This document shows, one piece after another, positions 38,972-48,136 of a stretch of 64,000 bases of DNA. The notes under the pieces were generated by a model. That model saw only the letters and a list, made by a program, of their open reading frames with translations, searched no databases and was not told the DNA's origin. Position numbers and translations under genes: made by a program. The first letter of the stretch is position 1, and the number at the start of each line of letters is the position of its first letter. This DNA comes from CAVWSM01 sp963798505 (GTDB lineage: Bacteria; Actinomycetota; Actinomycetes; Jiangellales; Jiangellaceae), in assembly GCA_963798505.1 (NCBI GenBank), contig CAWCTX010000005.1, forward strand, positions 248,001-312,000, in the 5' to 3' direction.

Positions 38972-40270
38972 GTGAAGAGGAAACTCACGGTCATCGCCGG
39001 TCTGACGGCCTTGGCGCTGACGCTCACCGCGTGCGGCGGCGACGACGACAGCGACGATGCGGCATCGGGCGGCGAAGCGAGCGGCACACTGAACGTGTGG
39101 CTCATGCAGGACGCGTTCGGCGAGGCATGGGCCCCGGTCGTTGAGGCGGCCACCGCGAAGTTCAACGAGGAGTACCCCGACGTCGACGTCGAGGTCACTG
39201 AGGTCCAGTGGACTGGCGGCCAGGAGCGGCTCAACACCGCGCTCGCCGGCAGCAGCCCGCCGGACGTTGTCGAGCTCGGCAACACGTGGACGTCTGGGTT
39301 CGCATCCAGCGGCGCGCTTGCCGACCTCACCGACAGCACGGGCGAGTTCGAGAACTCGGACACCTGGGTGAAGAGCCTCCAGGACGCAGCCACGTTCGAG
39401 GACCAGGTCTACGGCGTGCCCTACTACGGCGGCTCGCGCGTGATCACCTACCGCACCGACATGTTCGAGCAGGCCGGCATCACCGAGATCCCGACCAGCA
39501 TGGACGACCTCAAGGCAGCGGCCGACAAGCTGCAGGCCCACTTCGGTGCGACCGACCCGAACTTCTCCGCCTTCTGGATCCCCGGCCAGCACTGGTACCT
39601 GGGCGGCGCGCTCATCGCCGACCAGGGTGCCGAGCCGTTCGGGCAGTTCGAGGGCGGCAAGTGGGTCGCCAACGTCGATTCGCCCGAGTCGGTCGCGGGC
39701 CTCGAGCTCTTCGAGGAGCTGCGGAGCAAGTACTCCAAGGCCGACCCGACCGGTGAGGAGGCCGACCAGGCCTACCGCATGGGCGGTCAGAAGAACATCG
39801 CGATGATCTACGGCGCCGGCTGGGAGATGGGCGAGGTGCTCAACGCTGAGAAGGGCGGCGACCCGGCCCTCGAGGGCATGCTGGCGCAGTTCCCGCTGCC
39901 GTCTTCCAATGCAGGTGAGACGGCCCCGGCCTTCATCGGTGGCTCGCACCTTGCTGTGCCGGTGAAGTCCGACCAGCAGGACCTTGCCAAGGCGTGGATT
40001 GCGGCCTACACCAGCACCGACATCATGACCCAGCTGGTCAACGAGAACGGCGTCATCCCCAACACGACCTCGCTGCTCTCGCTGGACGCCGACAACCCGG
40101 CGTTCCAGGCGGCGCAGAACTCCTGGTTCGTGCCGACGTCGCCCAACTGGGCCGAGGTCGAGGGCCAGCGGATCCCGCAGAACACCTTCGTCGCAGTCTC
40201 GACCGGCACTCCTGCCGCCGACGCTGCCGCGACGGCAACCGAGGACATCCAGGCCATCCTCGACAAGTGA
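38972..40270 (+). CDS. Sugar ABC transporter substrate-binding lipoprotein
   Basis: This 432-residue protein starts at GTG 38972, with GGAGG at 38962-38966; the GTG at 38960 is too far upstream. The signal peptide VKRKLTVIAGLTALALTLTA ends with lipobox Cys21. The mature protein shows the family-1 solute-binding fold: GTLNVWLMQDAFGEAWAPVV, QWTGGQERLNTALAGSSPPD, VPYYGGSRVITYRTDMFEQA and AFIGGSHLAVPVKSDQQDLA. It captures an oligosaccharide outside the membrane. The downstream permeases and a GH3 N-acetylhexosaminidase-type enzyme suggest an amino-sugar or muropeptide-related ligand, which is inference. Confidence 0.92.
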   Translation: MKRKLTVIAGLTALALTLTACGGDDDSDDAASGGEASGTLNVWLMQDAFGEAWAPVVEAATAKFNEEYPDVDVEVTEVQWTGGQERLNTALAGSSPPDVVELGNTWTSGFASSGALADLTDSTGEFENSDTWVKSLQDAATFEDQVYGVPYYGGSRVITYRTDMFEQAGITEIPTSMDDLKAAADKLQAHFGATDPNFSAFWIPGQHWYLGGALIADQGAEPFGQFEGGKWVANVDSPESVAGLELFEELRSKYSKADPTGEEADQAYRMGGQKNIAMIYGAGWEMGEVLNAEKGGDPALEGMLAQFPLPSSNAGETAPAFIGGSHLAVPVKSDQQDLAKAWIAAYTSTDIMTQLVNENGVIPNTTSLLSLDADNPAFQAAQNSWFVPTSPNWAEVEGQRIPQNTFVAVSTGTPAADAAATATEDIQAILDK

Positions 40271-40358
40271 TCCATCCCGGGGCCCGGGTCGTCGCCTGCA
40301 CCTCCGGCGCGGCCCGGGCCTCGGTCCGCCAGGGACCGAGCAGCCGGCAGGAGGACCA

Positions 40359-41339
40359 ATGAGCACCGTGGGCCTACCCACGTCGCAGGAGGCGCAGCAG
40401 ACCGGCGACGCCCCGCAGCGCCGCCCGAAGCCGCGAAAGGCGCGCCTGCCCGGTGGTCGTGCCCTGCCGTACGCGCTCGTCATCCCCAGCGTGGTCGCCC
40501 TCGTGGGCATCCTCGGCTACCCGCTGATCTACCTGGTGCGCATCTCGTTCCAGAGCTTCGAGCGCGCGCAGCTGTTCGGCTTCCAGCCGGCCGAGTGGAT
40601 CGGGCTGGACAACTACCGGACGTTCATCAGCGACGACCAGTTCGTCGCGATCATGGCGCGCACCCTCGGCTTCACGGCCGGGTGCGTGATCCTCACCGTC
40701 GGAGCGGGACTCGGGATCGCCCTGCTGATGCAGAGTCTGAGCCGCTGGGTCCGCTTGCCCCTGCTCGTGGCGCTGATGTTCGCGTGGGCGATGCCCCCGC
40801 TGTCCGCGGTCGCGGTGTTCAACTGGCTGTTCGACTTCGAGGCAGGGGTGGTCAACTACCTGATCGACCTGCTGCCGTTCGTCGAGTTCACGAGGCACCA
40901 CTGGTTCCTCAACCCGTGGCAGGGCTTCGCCGTCATCGTGCTCATGATCGCTTGGGGCGCTGTGCCGTTCGTGGCGGTGACCCTGCATGCGGCCCTCACC
41001 CAGGTGCCGCAGGAGCTGGTGGAGGCGGCCCGCATCGACGGCGCCCAGCGGTTCACGCTGTTCCGCGCGGTCGTGCTCCCGGTCATCAGGCCGGTGCTGC
41101 TCATCGTGACGGTCTTGAGCGTGATCTGGGACTTCGGGATCGTGGCCCAGATCTTCGCGATGCTGAACGGCACACCGAGCGAGGACTACTTCACCCTGCC
41201 GGTCTACTCCTACATGGTCTCGATCGTGGGGAGCGACTTCGGCCTGGGCGCGGCAGCCGCGGTCATCACCGTTCTCTGCCTCGTGGCGCTCACGTTCACC
41301 TTCATACGACAGATGCTGGCGAACCAGGAGATCGACTGA
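40359..41339 (+). CDS. Sugar ABC transporter permease (MalF/UgpA type)
   Basis: This 326-residue permease has six membrane segments, among them LPYALVIPSVVALVGILGYP, LPLLVALMFAWAMPPLSAVA and ILIVTVLSVIW-like helices. The EAA loop is EAARIDGAQRFTLFRAVVLP, which docks the ATPase. It has a Pro/Lys/Arg-rich N-terminal cytoplasmic tail. Its stop shares a base with the next permease start (TGATG). No ATP-binding gene is in the operon, so a shared MsiK-type ATPase encoded elsewhere is likely. Confidence 0.92.
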   Translation: MSTVGLPTSQEAQQTGDAPQRRPKPRKARLPGGRALPYALVIPSVVALVGILGYPLIYLVRISFQSFERAQLFGFQPAEWIGLDNYRTFISDDQFVAIMARTLGFTAGCVILTVGAGLGIALLMQSLSRWVRLPLLVALMFAWAMPPLSAVAVFNWLFDFEAGVVNYLIDLLPFVEFTRHHWFLNPWQGFAVIVLMIAWGAVPFVAVTLHAALTQVPQELVEAARIDGAQRFTLFRAVVLPVIRPVLLIVTVLSVIWDFGIVAQIFAMLNGTPSEDYFTLPVYSYMVSIVGSDFGLGAAAAVITVLCLVALTFTFIRQMLANQEID

Positions 41340-42172
41340 TGAAGGCCACCAGCCGCAGGGGCCGGATCGCGGCCAACGCCACAGGTGTCGTGGTGTTCGT
41401 CATCATGGCGTTCCCCGTCTACTGGATGCTCAACACGGCGTTCAAGCCGGGCGCCGAGGTCTTCGCCGCGACCCCCACGTTCTGGCCGTCCGACTTCACC
41501 CTTGACGGTTTCCAGAGGGCGATTGACCGGCCGTACTTCTGGAGCTCGGTGCGCACCAGTCTCATCGTGGGCTTCGGTGCCGTCATCGCCTCCCTCGTGA
41601 TCGGCTTCCTCGCCGCGCTCGCGATCGCCCGGTTCCGGTTCTTCGGCCGCCGCGCGTTCGCGATCACCATCTTCACGGTGCAGATGATCCCGCTCGCCGC
41701 GCTGGTGATCCCGCTCTACCTGCTGCTCGAGGACATCGGACTGCTCGACAAGCTGCCCGGCCTGATCCTGGTCTATCTCGCGCTGACGCTCCCGTTCACC
41801 ATCTGGCTGCTGCGCGGCTTCGTCGCCGGCATCCCGGTCGAGCTCGAGGAAGCAGCCAAGATGGACGGCTGCAGCCAGATGCAGGCGTTCCGCGTCGTCG
41901 TGCTTCCGCTGGTCGCGCCCGGGCTGGTCGCCACCGCGCTCTTCTCGTTCATCCAGGCGTGGAACGAGTTCCTCCTGGCCAACGTCATCCTGACGACCGA
42001 GAGCCACCGCACGGTGTCTGCCTGGCTGCTGGGCTTCCAGACCCAGCGGGGCACCGACTGGACCGGCCTGATGGCCGCGTCGGCGCTCGTCGCCCTGCCC
42101 GTGGTGGTCCTGTTCCTGATCCTCAACCGCCGGGTCGCCGCCGGCCTCACGGCGGGCGCGGTCAAGGGATGA
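41339..42172 (+). CDS. Sugar ABC transporter permease (MalG/UgpE type)
   Basis: This 277-residue permease begins MKATSRRGRIAANATGVVVF and has six membrane segments. The typical N-terminal FPVYWMLNTAFKPGAEVFA periplasmic loop is present. The EAA loop is EEAAKMDGCSQMQAFRVVVL, and FSFIQAWNEFLLANVILTTE is the conserved segment after it. It is coupled at both ends: it starts within the previous stop, and its own TGA overlaps the GH3 ATG. Confidence 0.93.
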   Translation: MKATSRRGRIAANATGVVVFVIMAFPVYWMLNTAFKPGAEVFAATPTFWPSDFTLDGFQRAIDRPYFWSSVRTSLIVGFGAVIASLVIGFLAALAIARFRFFGRRAFAITIFTVQMIPLAALVIPLYLLLEDIGLLDKLPGLILVYLALTLPFTIWLLRGFVAGIPVELEEAAKMDGCSQMQAFRVVVLPLVAPGLVATALFSFIQAWNEFLLANVILTTESHRTVSAWLLGFQTQRGTDWTGLMAASALVALPVVVLFLILNRRVAAGLTAGAVKG

Positions 42173-43656
42173 GCCGACCTTCCGAGCTGCACCGCCTCGC
42201 GGCAGCGACGATCCTCGTCGCGTTCGACGGCACCACTCCGTCGGACTGGCTCCGCCACGCCGTGGAGCAGCAGGGCTATGGCGGCGTGATCCTGTTCGGC
42301 AGCAACATCGAGACCGACGAGCAGGTACGTGCACTCAACGCCGAGCTGACCGCGATCCGGCCGGACCTGATCGTCAGCGTCGACGAGGAGGGTGGTGACG
42401 TCACCCGTCTTGCGCACGCCGCCGGCAGCCCCTACCCCGGCAATGCCGCGCTCGGTGCCATCGACGACCCCGACCTCACGCGTCGTGTCTACCGGGCGAT
42501 GGGTACGGACCTTCGGTCGCTCGGCTTCACCTTGGACATGGCGCCCAGCGGCGACGTCAACACCGCCCACGACAACCCGGTCATCGGCACGCGCAGCTTC
42601 GGCGACGACTCCGAGCTGGTCGCCCGACACACCGTCGCTGCCGTCAACGGTCTGCACGAGGCCGGTATCGCCGCCTGCGTCAAGCACTTCCCAGGGCACG
42701 GCGCCACCAGTGTCGACTCGCACCTGTCGCTGCCCACGGTCGACGAGCCGCTCGCGTTGCTGCATGACCGCGAGCTGACGCCGTTCCGGGCAGCCATCGC
42801 CGCCGGTGTCCCCGCGGTGATGACCGCCCATGTGCGCGTCCCCGAGCTCACCGGCGACGACCCGGCGACGCTGAGCCGGGCTGCGCTGCAGGGCCTGCTG
42901 CGCACCGAGCTCGGATTCCGCGGTGCGATCATCACCGACTCGATGGAGATGGGGGTCATCCGCGGTTCTGTCGGCATGGCCGAGGGTGCCGTGCTGGCCC
43001 TCGCGGCCGGAGCCGACCTGCTCTGCACTGGTGGCGACCTCCGCGGGCCGGAGGTGGTCGAGCCCATGGTCAAGGCGATCGTGGCCGCAGTCCGCGAGGG
43101 GCGGCTCTCGGAGGAGCGGCTGCACGAGGCCGCCGGCCGGGTGGCGACGCTGGCCGCCGCGCCGAGCGCCGGAATCGTCGACGAATCCGACTCTGCGGTC
43201 GGGCTCGCCGCCGCGCGTCGCGCCGTCAGCCTTGTCGACGGGGCCCCCGGACGGCTCGTCCGGCCAGTCGTCGTCGAGCTGCAACCACCGCCGGGCATTG
43301 CCGCCGGGCCGGTGCCGTGGGGCCTGGCCGGGCTCATCGCCGAGATGGTCCCCGGCACCGACGTCCGACGCGTCGCCGAGGCCCAGATCTCCGTCGCGGG
43401 CCTGCTCGCCGACGCGGCCGAGCGCTCACTCGTCGTCGTCGTACGCGATGCGCACCGGCACCCGTGGCAGGCGGCCGTCGTCGACCAGCTGGCCAACGCA
43501 CGACCCGACGTCGTCGTGGTCGAGATGGGGTTGCCGATGTGGCGCCCGCGATCGGCCGCGACCTACCTCGTCACCTACGGAGCGGGCCGCTCCAACGCAC
43601 TCGCCGCCACCGAGCTGCTCCTGGGCGGCGCCCCGGTCACGCCGCGGGCGCGGTGA
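42169..43656 (+). CDS. Glycoside hydrolase family 3 protein, NagZ-like beta-N-acetylhexosaminidase
   Basis: This 495-residue enzyme has the GH3 N-terminal barrel: YGGVILFGSNIETDEQ, LIVSVDEEGGDVTRL, the NagZ-type catalytic loop CVKHFPGHGATSVDSHLSLP, and the nucleophile Asp in IITDSMEMGVI. A C-terminal domain of about 150 residues (VRPVVVELQPPPGIAAGPVP onward) follows, so it is a two-domain NagZ. There is no signal peptide, so it acts in the cytoplasm on disaccharides imported by the upstream transporter. The start ATG overlaps the permease stop. Substrate assignment (GlcNAc- or MurNAc-linked) is inferred from the KHFPGHG loop. Confidence 0.9.
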   Translation: MSRPSELHRLAAATILVAFDGTTPSDWLRHAVEQQGYGGVILFGSNIETDEQVRALNAELTAIRPDLIVSVDEEGGDVTRLAHAAGSPYPGNAALGAIDDPDLTRRVYRAMGTDLRSLGFTLDMAPSGDVNTAHDNPVIGTRSFGDDSELVARHTVAAVNGLHEAGIAACVKHFPGHGATSVDSHLSLPTVDEPLALLHDRELTPFRAAIAAGVPAVMTAHVRVPELTGDDPATLSRAALQGLLRTELGFRGAIITDSMEMGVIRGSVGMAEGAVLALAAGADLLCTGGDLRGPEVVEPMVKAIVAAVREGRLSEERLHEAAGRVATLAAAPSAGIVDESDSAVGLAAARRAVSLVDGAPGRLVRPVVVELQPPPGIAAGPVPWGLAGLIAEMVPGTDVRRVAEAQISVAGLLADAAERSLVVVVRDAHRHPWQAAVVDQLANARPDVVVVEMGLPMWRPRSAATYLVTYGAGRSNALAATELLLGGAPVTPRAR

Positions 43657-44476
43657 CGAAGTCGATCAGCTGCTCGACCCGGCCCGACAGGGTCGGCTCG
43701 AGGTCGGCATAGCTGCGTACGGCCGCCAGGATGCGTGCCCACGCTTCGTACGGCTGGCAATCCCAGCCCAGCGCGGCGATCACTCCGTCCTTCCATGGCT
43801 GGCCCCGTGGCACGGTCGGCCACGCGGAAAGCCGTAGGGCAGCGGGCTTTACCGCCTGCCAGATGTCGACGTACGGGTGGCCGACGACGCAGACATCGGC
43901 GCCGTACGGTCCGGACAACACCTCCGCGGCGATCCGACTCTCCTTGGAGCCGGGGACCAGGTGGTCGACCAGCACGCCGAGGCGGCGGCCCGGCGCCGGG
44001 CGGAAGTCGCGGACCACCTCGGGCAGGTCGTCCACGCCGCCCAGGTGCTCGACGACGACGCCTTCGACCCGCAGGTCATGACCCCACACCTTCTCGACCA
44101 GCTCGGCGTCGTGCTTGCCCTCGACATAGATGCGGCTGTCACGGGCCACCCGGGCGCGCAGGCCGGGAACCGCGACGGAGCCAGAGGCCGTACGGGCCGC
44201 GCGCCCCGATGGCTGCCGACGGGGCGGCACGAGCCGCACCGGCCTGCCCTCGAGCAGGAAGCCCGGGCCGGTCGGGAAGACCCGACGCTTGCCGTGGCGG
44301 TCCTCCAGGGTCACGGTCTGCTTGTCCCAGCTGACCACGGCGCCGCAGAAACCCGTCTGGACCTCCTCGACCACGAGGTCGGGTTCCAGCGGCTGCTCGG
44401 CCGATCGGCCACGTGGCGGTGCCGCCCAGTCGGTCGCCAGCACATCCCGGCCATATCGGTCATCCCATTCAGGCAC
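43637..44476 (-). CDS. DUF3097 family protein
   Basis: This 279-residue actinobacterial protein starts MPEWDDRYGRDVLATDWAAP. Characteristic segments are VVSWDKQTVTLEDRHGKRRV, ARDSRIYVEGKHDAELVEKV, GRRLGVLVDHLVPGSKESRI and VVGHPYVDIWQAVKPAAL. The IYVEGKHDAELV and LVDHL parts resemble a TOPRIM-like fold, which would imply a nucleic-acid role, but no function is known. Its location beside hrcA is conserved. The 3' end overlaps the convergent GH3 gene by 20 bases. Confidence 0.9.
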   Translation of the reverse strand: MPEWDDRYGRDVLATDWAAPPRGRSAEQPLEPDLVVEEVQTGFCGAVVSWDKQTVTLEDRHGKRRVFPTGPGFLLEGRPVRLVPPRRQPSGRAARTASGSVAVPGLRARVARDSRIYVEGKHDAELVEKVWGHDLRVEGVVVEHLGGVDDLPEVVRDFRPAPGRRLGVLVDHLVPGSKESRIAAEVLSGPYGADVCVVGHPYVDIWQAVKPAALRLSAWPTVPRGQPWKDGVIAALGWDCQPYEAWARILAAVRSYADLEPTLSGRVEQLIDFVTAPAA

Positions 44477-44530
44477 CCGCCGACCCTAGTGTTCCGGCCG
44501 CGCTTCATGAGGAAAGCGCGCCCGACTGCG

Positions 44531-44562
44531 TATGATTGGCACTCCGGACCGCGGAGTGCCAA
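44531..44562 (+). promoter_or_regulatory. CIRCE operator with -10 box for hrcA-dnaJ
   Basis: TTGGCACTC (44536-44544), a 9-base spacer and GAGTGCCAA (44554-44562) form a perfect inverted repeat, the CIRCE element bound by HrcA. A TATGAT -10 box (44531-44536) abuts it, so bound repressor would occlude the start of transcription. The hrcA start is 23 bases downstream, making the operon autoregulated and heat inducible. Confidence 0.92.
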
Positions 44563-44584
44563 GCCGGCGAAGAGGAGGTGCGCA

Positions 44585-45617
44585 GTGACCGATGAGCGGC
44601 TCGACGACCGCAAGCTGCAGGTCCTGCGCGCCATCGTTCACGACTACGTCGCCACCCGGGAGCCGGTCGGGTCCAAAGGGGCTCGTCGAGCGGCACAACC
44701 TCGGCGTCTCCTCCGCCACGGTCCGCAACGACATGGCCGTCCTCGAGGAGGAGGGCTACATCGCGCAGCCGCACACGAGTGCCGGCCGCGTCCCCACCGA
44801 CAAGGGATACCGGCTCTTCGTCGACCGGCTGACCCAGATCAAGCCGCTGTCCGCGGCCGAGCGGCGCGCGATCCAGGCATTCCTCGACGGCGCCGTCGAC
44901 CTCGACGACGTGGTGCACCGCACCGTCCGGCTGCTCGCGCAGATCACCCGGCAGGTCGCCGTCGTGCAATACCCGTCGCTCGTCCGGTCGAGCATCCGGC
45001 ACATCGAGCTCGTCCCGCTGGCCACGACCCGCCTCCTGCTCGTCGTCATCACCGACACCGGCCGGGTCGACCAGCGCGCGATCGACGTGGCCCACGAGAT
45101 CGACGAGGCTCTCCTCGGCGACCTGCGTGCTCGCGTCAACGCCGCGGTGACCGGCCGCCGGGCGAGCGACGTGGCCGAAGCGCTGGAAGGGCTCGCCGTC
45201 GCCTTCGGCGACCGGGACCGTTCCCTCGTGTCGGCGGTCGTCGCGAGCATCCTCGAGACGCTCGTCGAGCGCCACGACGAGCGCGTGGCGGTGGCCGGCA
45301 CGGCCAACCTGGCCCGGTTCGGCGACGAGTTCGACCTGTCGCTGCGTCCGGTGCTGGAGGCGCTCGAGGAGCAGGTCGTGCTGTTGCGCCTGCTTGGCGA
45401 GGCGTCCAGCCCCAGCCTGCTCACCGTGCGCATCGGCCACGAAAATCCCTACAGCTCGCTCGCCAGCGCCTCTGTGGTCTCGGTCGGCTATGGACGTGGA
45501 GACGAGACCCTGGGCACGCTGGGAGTGCTCGGGCCGACCCGCATGGACTACCCAGGCACCATGGCCGCCGTCGGCGCCGTGGCCCGCTATGTCAGCCAGA
45601 TTCTCACCGGGAACTGA
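44585..45617 (+). CDS. hrcA: Heat-inducible transcription repressor HrcA (one frameshift)
   Basis: This repressor of about 343 residues controls groE/dnaJ-type genes. It starts at GTG with AGGAGG six bases upstream (TDERLDDRKLQVLRAIVHDY). The winged-helix domain VATREPVGSKG is cut by an extra G in a GGGG run near 44690 and continues LVERHNLGVSSATVRNDMAV, then LEEEGYIAQPHTSAGRVPTD. The dimerisation and GAF-like regions follow in one frame to VARYVSQILTGN. Its CIRCE operator is immediately upstream. It is followed by dnaJ three bases later. Confidence 0.95.
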
Positions 45618-45620
45618 GAC

Positions 45621-46746
45621 GTGCCCATCGACTACTACGCGGCCCTCGGCGTTGACCGGGACGCGACACCCGACCAGGTCAAGCGCGCCTACCGCAAGCT
45701 GGCCCGTGAGCTGCACCCCGACGTCAGCGACGACCCGGAGACGCACGAGCAGTTCAAGCAGGTGACTGCGGCCTACGAGGTGCTGTCCGACCCGCAGAAG
45801 CGCGAGATGTACGACCTCGGGCACGACCCGCTGGCTTCGGGCAACGGCGCCGGCGGGGGCTACGGTGCCGGGTTCTCGTTCACCGACGTCATGGACATGT
45901 TCTTCGGGCAGGGCGCGCCGCGTGGTCCGCGCAGCCGCACTCGGCGGGGCCAGGACGGCCTCGTCCGCCTGGAGATCGATCTCGTCCGACGCGGTGTTCG
46001 GCGCCGAGCGCGAGGTCCAGGTCGACACGGCCGTGGTCTGCGAGGTGTGCGAAGGCGCCGGCACGGCGGTCGGCGCGTCCCTGGTCACCTGCCCCACGTG
46101 CAGCGGCCGCGGCGAGGTGCAGAACGTCCAACGCTCGTTCCTCGGCCAGGTCGTCACCAGCCGGCCCTGCCCGCAGTGCCATGGCTTCGGCACCATCAAC
46201 CCGCGGCCCTGCCCCGAGTGCTCCGGTGATGGCCGGGTCCGGGCTCGCCGCACGCTCACCATCAAGGTGCCGCCGGGCGTCGACACCGGCACCCGGTTGC
46301 AGCTGTCGGGCATGGGGGAGGTCGGCCCTGGCGGCGGACCTTCCGGTGACGTCTACGTCGACCTGGTCATCCGGCCGCACCCGGTGTTCGTCCGGCGCGG
46401 CGACGACCTGCACGCGACGCTGACGCTGCCCATGACTGCGGCGGCACTGGGCACGAGCGTGCTGCTGGAGACGTTCGACGGCAACGAAGAGGTCGATGTG
46501 CGGCCGGGCACCCAGCACGGCCAGGTGCACACCCTGCGTGGGCACGGCATGCCACGGCTGCGCGGTGGCAGCCGAGGAGACCTGCACGTGCACATCGAGG
46601 TGTCCGTTCCCACCAAGCTCGACGAGCGCCAGGAAGAGCTGCTGCGTGAGCTTGCGGCGCTGCGCAGCGAGGAGCAGGCTCCCGCCAAGCTGGGCGGTCA
46701 GCAGCAGGGTCTGTTGTCCAGGTTGCGCGACGCGTTCAAGCAGTGA
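45621..46746 (+). CDS. dnaJ: Chaperone DnaJ (DnaJ2 type; one frameshift)
   Basis: This Hsp40 of about 374 residues starts at GTG (PIDYYAALGVDRDATPDQVK). The J domain carries HPD in ELHPDVSDDPET. A Gly-rich region GNGAGGGYGAGFSF follows. An extra base near 45985 separates LVRLEIDL from SDAVFGAEREVQVDTAVVC. Four zinc-centre repeats are present: CEVCEGAG, CPTCSGRG, CPQCHGFG and CPECSGDG. The C-terminal substrate-binding domain ends SRLRDAFKQ. It lacks the second dnaK-linked context and corresponds to actinobacterial dnaJ2. The stop overlaps the rsmE start. Confidence 0.95.
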
Positions 46747-47480
46747 GCGCCCCGGTCTTCGTCGTCGACACCGATGCCCTGGCCGACTCAAGCCGGGTTG
46801 TGCTCGATGGCGACGAGGGCCGACACGCGGCCGTCGTCCGCCGCATCGGCGTCGGCGAGGAGGTCGAGCTCACCGATGGTGCCGGGCTGCGGGTGCGCTG
46901 TGTCGTCGTCGCCGCCAACCGGCAGCGGCTCGACTGCGAGGTCCGCTCCCGGGTGTCCGAGCCGGCACCGGCGCCGCGTGTTGTCGTCGTCCAGGCCCTG
47001 GCCAAGGGTGACCGTGGCGAGCTCGCGGTCGAGACCATGACTGAGGTCGGCGTCGACGAGATCGTGCCATGGTCGGCCGGCCGCTCGATCGTGCAGTGGC
47101 GGGGCGACCGCGGTGCGAAGTCAGTCGCCAAGTGGCGCGGCACCGCACGGGAGGCAGCGAAGCAGTCGCGGCGGGCGTGGTTCCCGGCCGTCGGCGAGCT
47201 GGCCTCGACGAGCCAGGTGGCCGAGCGGCTCTCGACTGCAGCGGTCGCGCTCGTACTCCATGAAGCGGCTGACGAGCCGCTGGCTTCGATCGACCTGCCC
47301 GCGGCGGGCGACATCGTTGTCGTGGTCGGACCCGAGGGCGGGGTGGCGCCCGACGAGCTCGCGGCCTTCGAGGCTGCAGGGGCGCGGCCCGTACGACTTG
47401 GGCCGTCGGTGCTGCGGACCTCCACCGCGGGTGCCGTCGCGGCGGGCGTCCTCCTCAGCCGTACTGCTCGCTGGTCCTGA
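46743..47480 (+). CDS. rsmE: 16S rRNA (uracil1498-N3)-methyltransferase RsmE
   Basis: This 245-residue SPOUT methyltransferase starts at GTG overlapping the dnaJ TGA (GTGA). The N-terminal PUA-like domain has DEGRHAAVVRRIGVGEEVEL. The catalytic trefoil has QALAKGDRGELAVETMTEVG, ARQS-like EAAKQSRRAWFP, VVVGPEGGVAPDELAAFEAA and the knot motif VRLGPSVLRTSTAGAVAAGV. It methylates U1498 in the small-subunit RNA. The family often sits after dnaJ in actinobacteria. Confidence 0.95.
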   Translation: MSAPVFVVDTDALADSSRVVLDGDEGRHAAVVRRIGVGEEVELTDGAGLRVRCVVVAANRQRLDCEVRSRVSEPAPAPRVVVVQALAKGDRGELAVETMTEVGVDEIVPWSAGRSIVQWRGDRGAKSVAKWRGTAREAAKQSRRAWFPAVGELASTSQVAERLSTAAVALVLHEAADEPLASIDLPAAGDIVVVVGPEGGVAPDELAAFEAAGARPVRLGPSVLRTSTAGAVAAGVLLSRTARWS

Positions 47481-47539
47481 TGTCGAAAGGCACCGATCGA
47501 CTCCGACGTCTCTGAAACAGCTGGAGAGGAGAAGAGACG

Positions 47540-48136
47540 ATGTCCAAGGTCTACACCGGCGCAAGCATGTCGCTCGACGGCTACATCTCGGGTCCCAACG
47601 AGAGCGGCTTCGAGCACCTGTTCAAGTGGTACGGCAACGGCGACGTCACCGTGACCACCGCAGACCCGAACCTGACCATGCAGATGACCGAGGTAGCCGC
47701 GGCACATTTCCGGCGGCTGAACGAGATGTCCGGCTCGCTCGTCGTCGGCCGCAAGCTCTTCGACTTCACCAAGGGTTGGGGTGGGCTGCACCCCCTGGGT
47801 ACGCCGGTGGTCGTGCTCACGCATCGCCCGCCGGAGGACGCAGCAACGGCCTGGCCCAACTTCAGGTTCGTCACCGAGGGCATCGAGGCGGCCATCGACC
47901 AGGCCAAGGAGCTCGCCGGCGACAAGGTCGTGGGTGTCAACGGTGGAGTCATCGCGCGGCAGTGCCTCGACGCGGGTTTGCTCGACGAGATCTGGGTCGA
48001 CCTGGTGCCGGTCATCCTGGGCGGCGGCACCCCGTTCTTCTCCGAGCTCGCCAAGGTCCCGGTCGAGCTTGAGGGGCCAGAGGTGATCGAGGACAAGGAC
48101 GTGACACACCTGCGCTTCCGCGTGCGCAAGGGCTGA
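47540..48136 (+). CDS. Dihydrofolate-reductase-like (RibD C-terminal domain) protein
   Basis: This 198-residue protein begins MSKVYTGASMSLDGYISGPN, the usual start of the RibD_C/YyaP-type family. FRRLNEMSGSLVVGRKLFDF, TPVVVLTHRPPED and DKVVGVNGGVIARQCLDAGL give the NADPH-binding DHFR fold. It ends KDVTHLRFRVRKG. A GGAGAGGAGAAG tract precedes the ATG. Such proteins are small reductases of unknown substrate, unlikely to be the essential FolA. It is a stand-alone gene. Confidence 0.88.
   Translation: MSKVYTGASMSLDGYISGPNESGFEHLFKWYGNGDVTVTTADPNLTMQMTEVAAAHFRRLNEMSGSLVVGRKLFDFTKGWGGLHPLGTPVVVLTHRPPEDAATAWPNFRFVTEGIEAAIDQAKELAGDKVVGVNGGVIARQCLDAGLLDEIWVDLVPVILGGGTPFFSELAKVPVELEGPEVIEDKDVTHLRFRVRKG

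Noticed and set aside
43877..45655. 592-residue plus-strand frame reading into hrcA
   Set aside because: Its first part is antisense to DUF3097 and its middle is hrcA out of frame after the G insertion; only residues after the GTG at 44585 are real HrcA up to about 44690.
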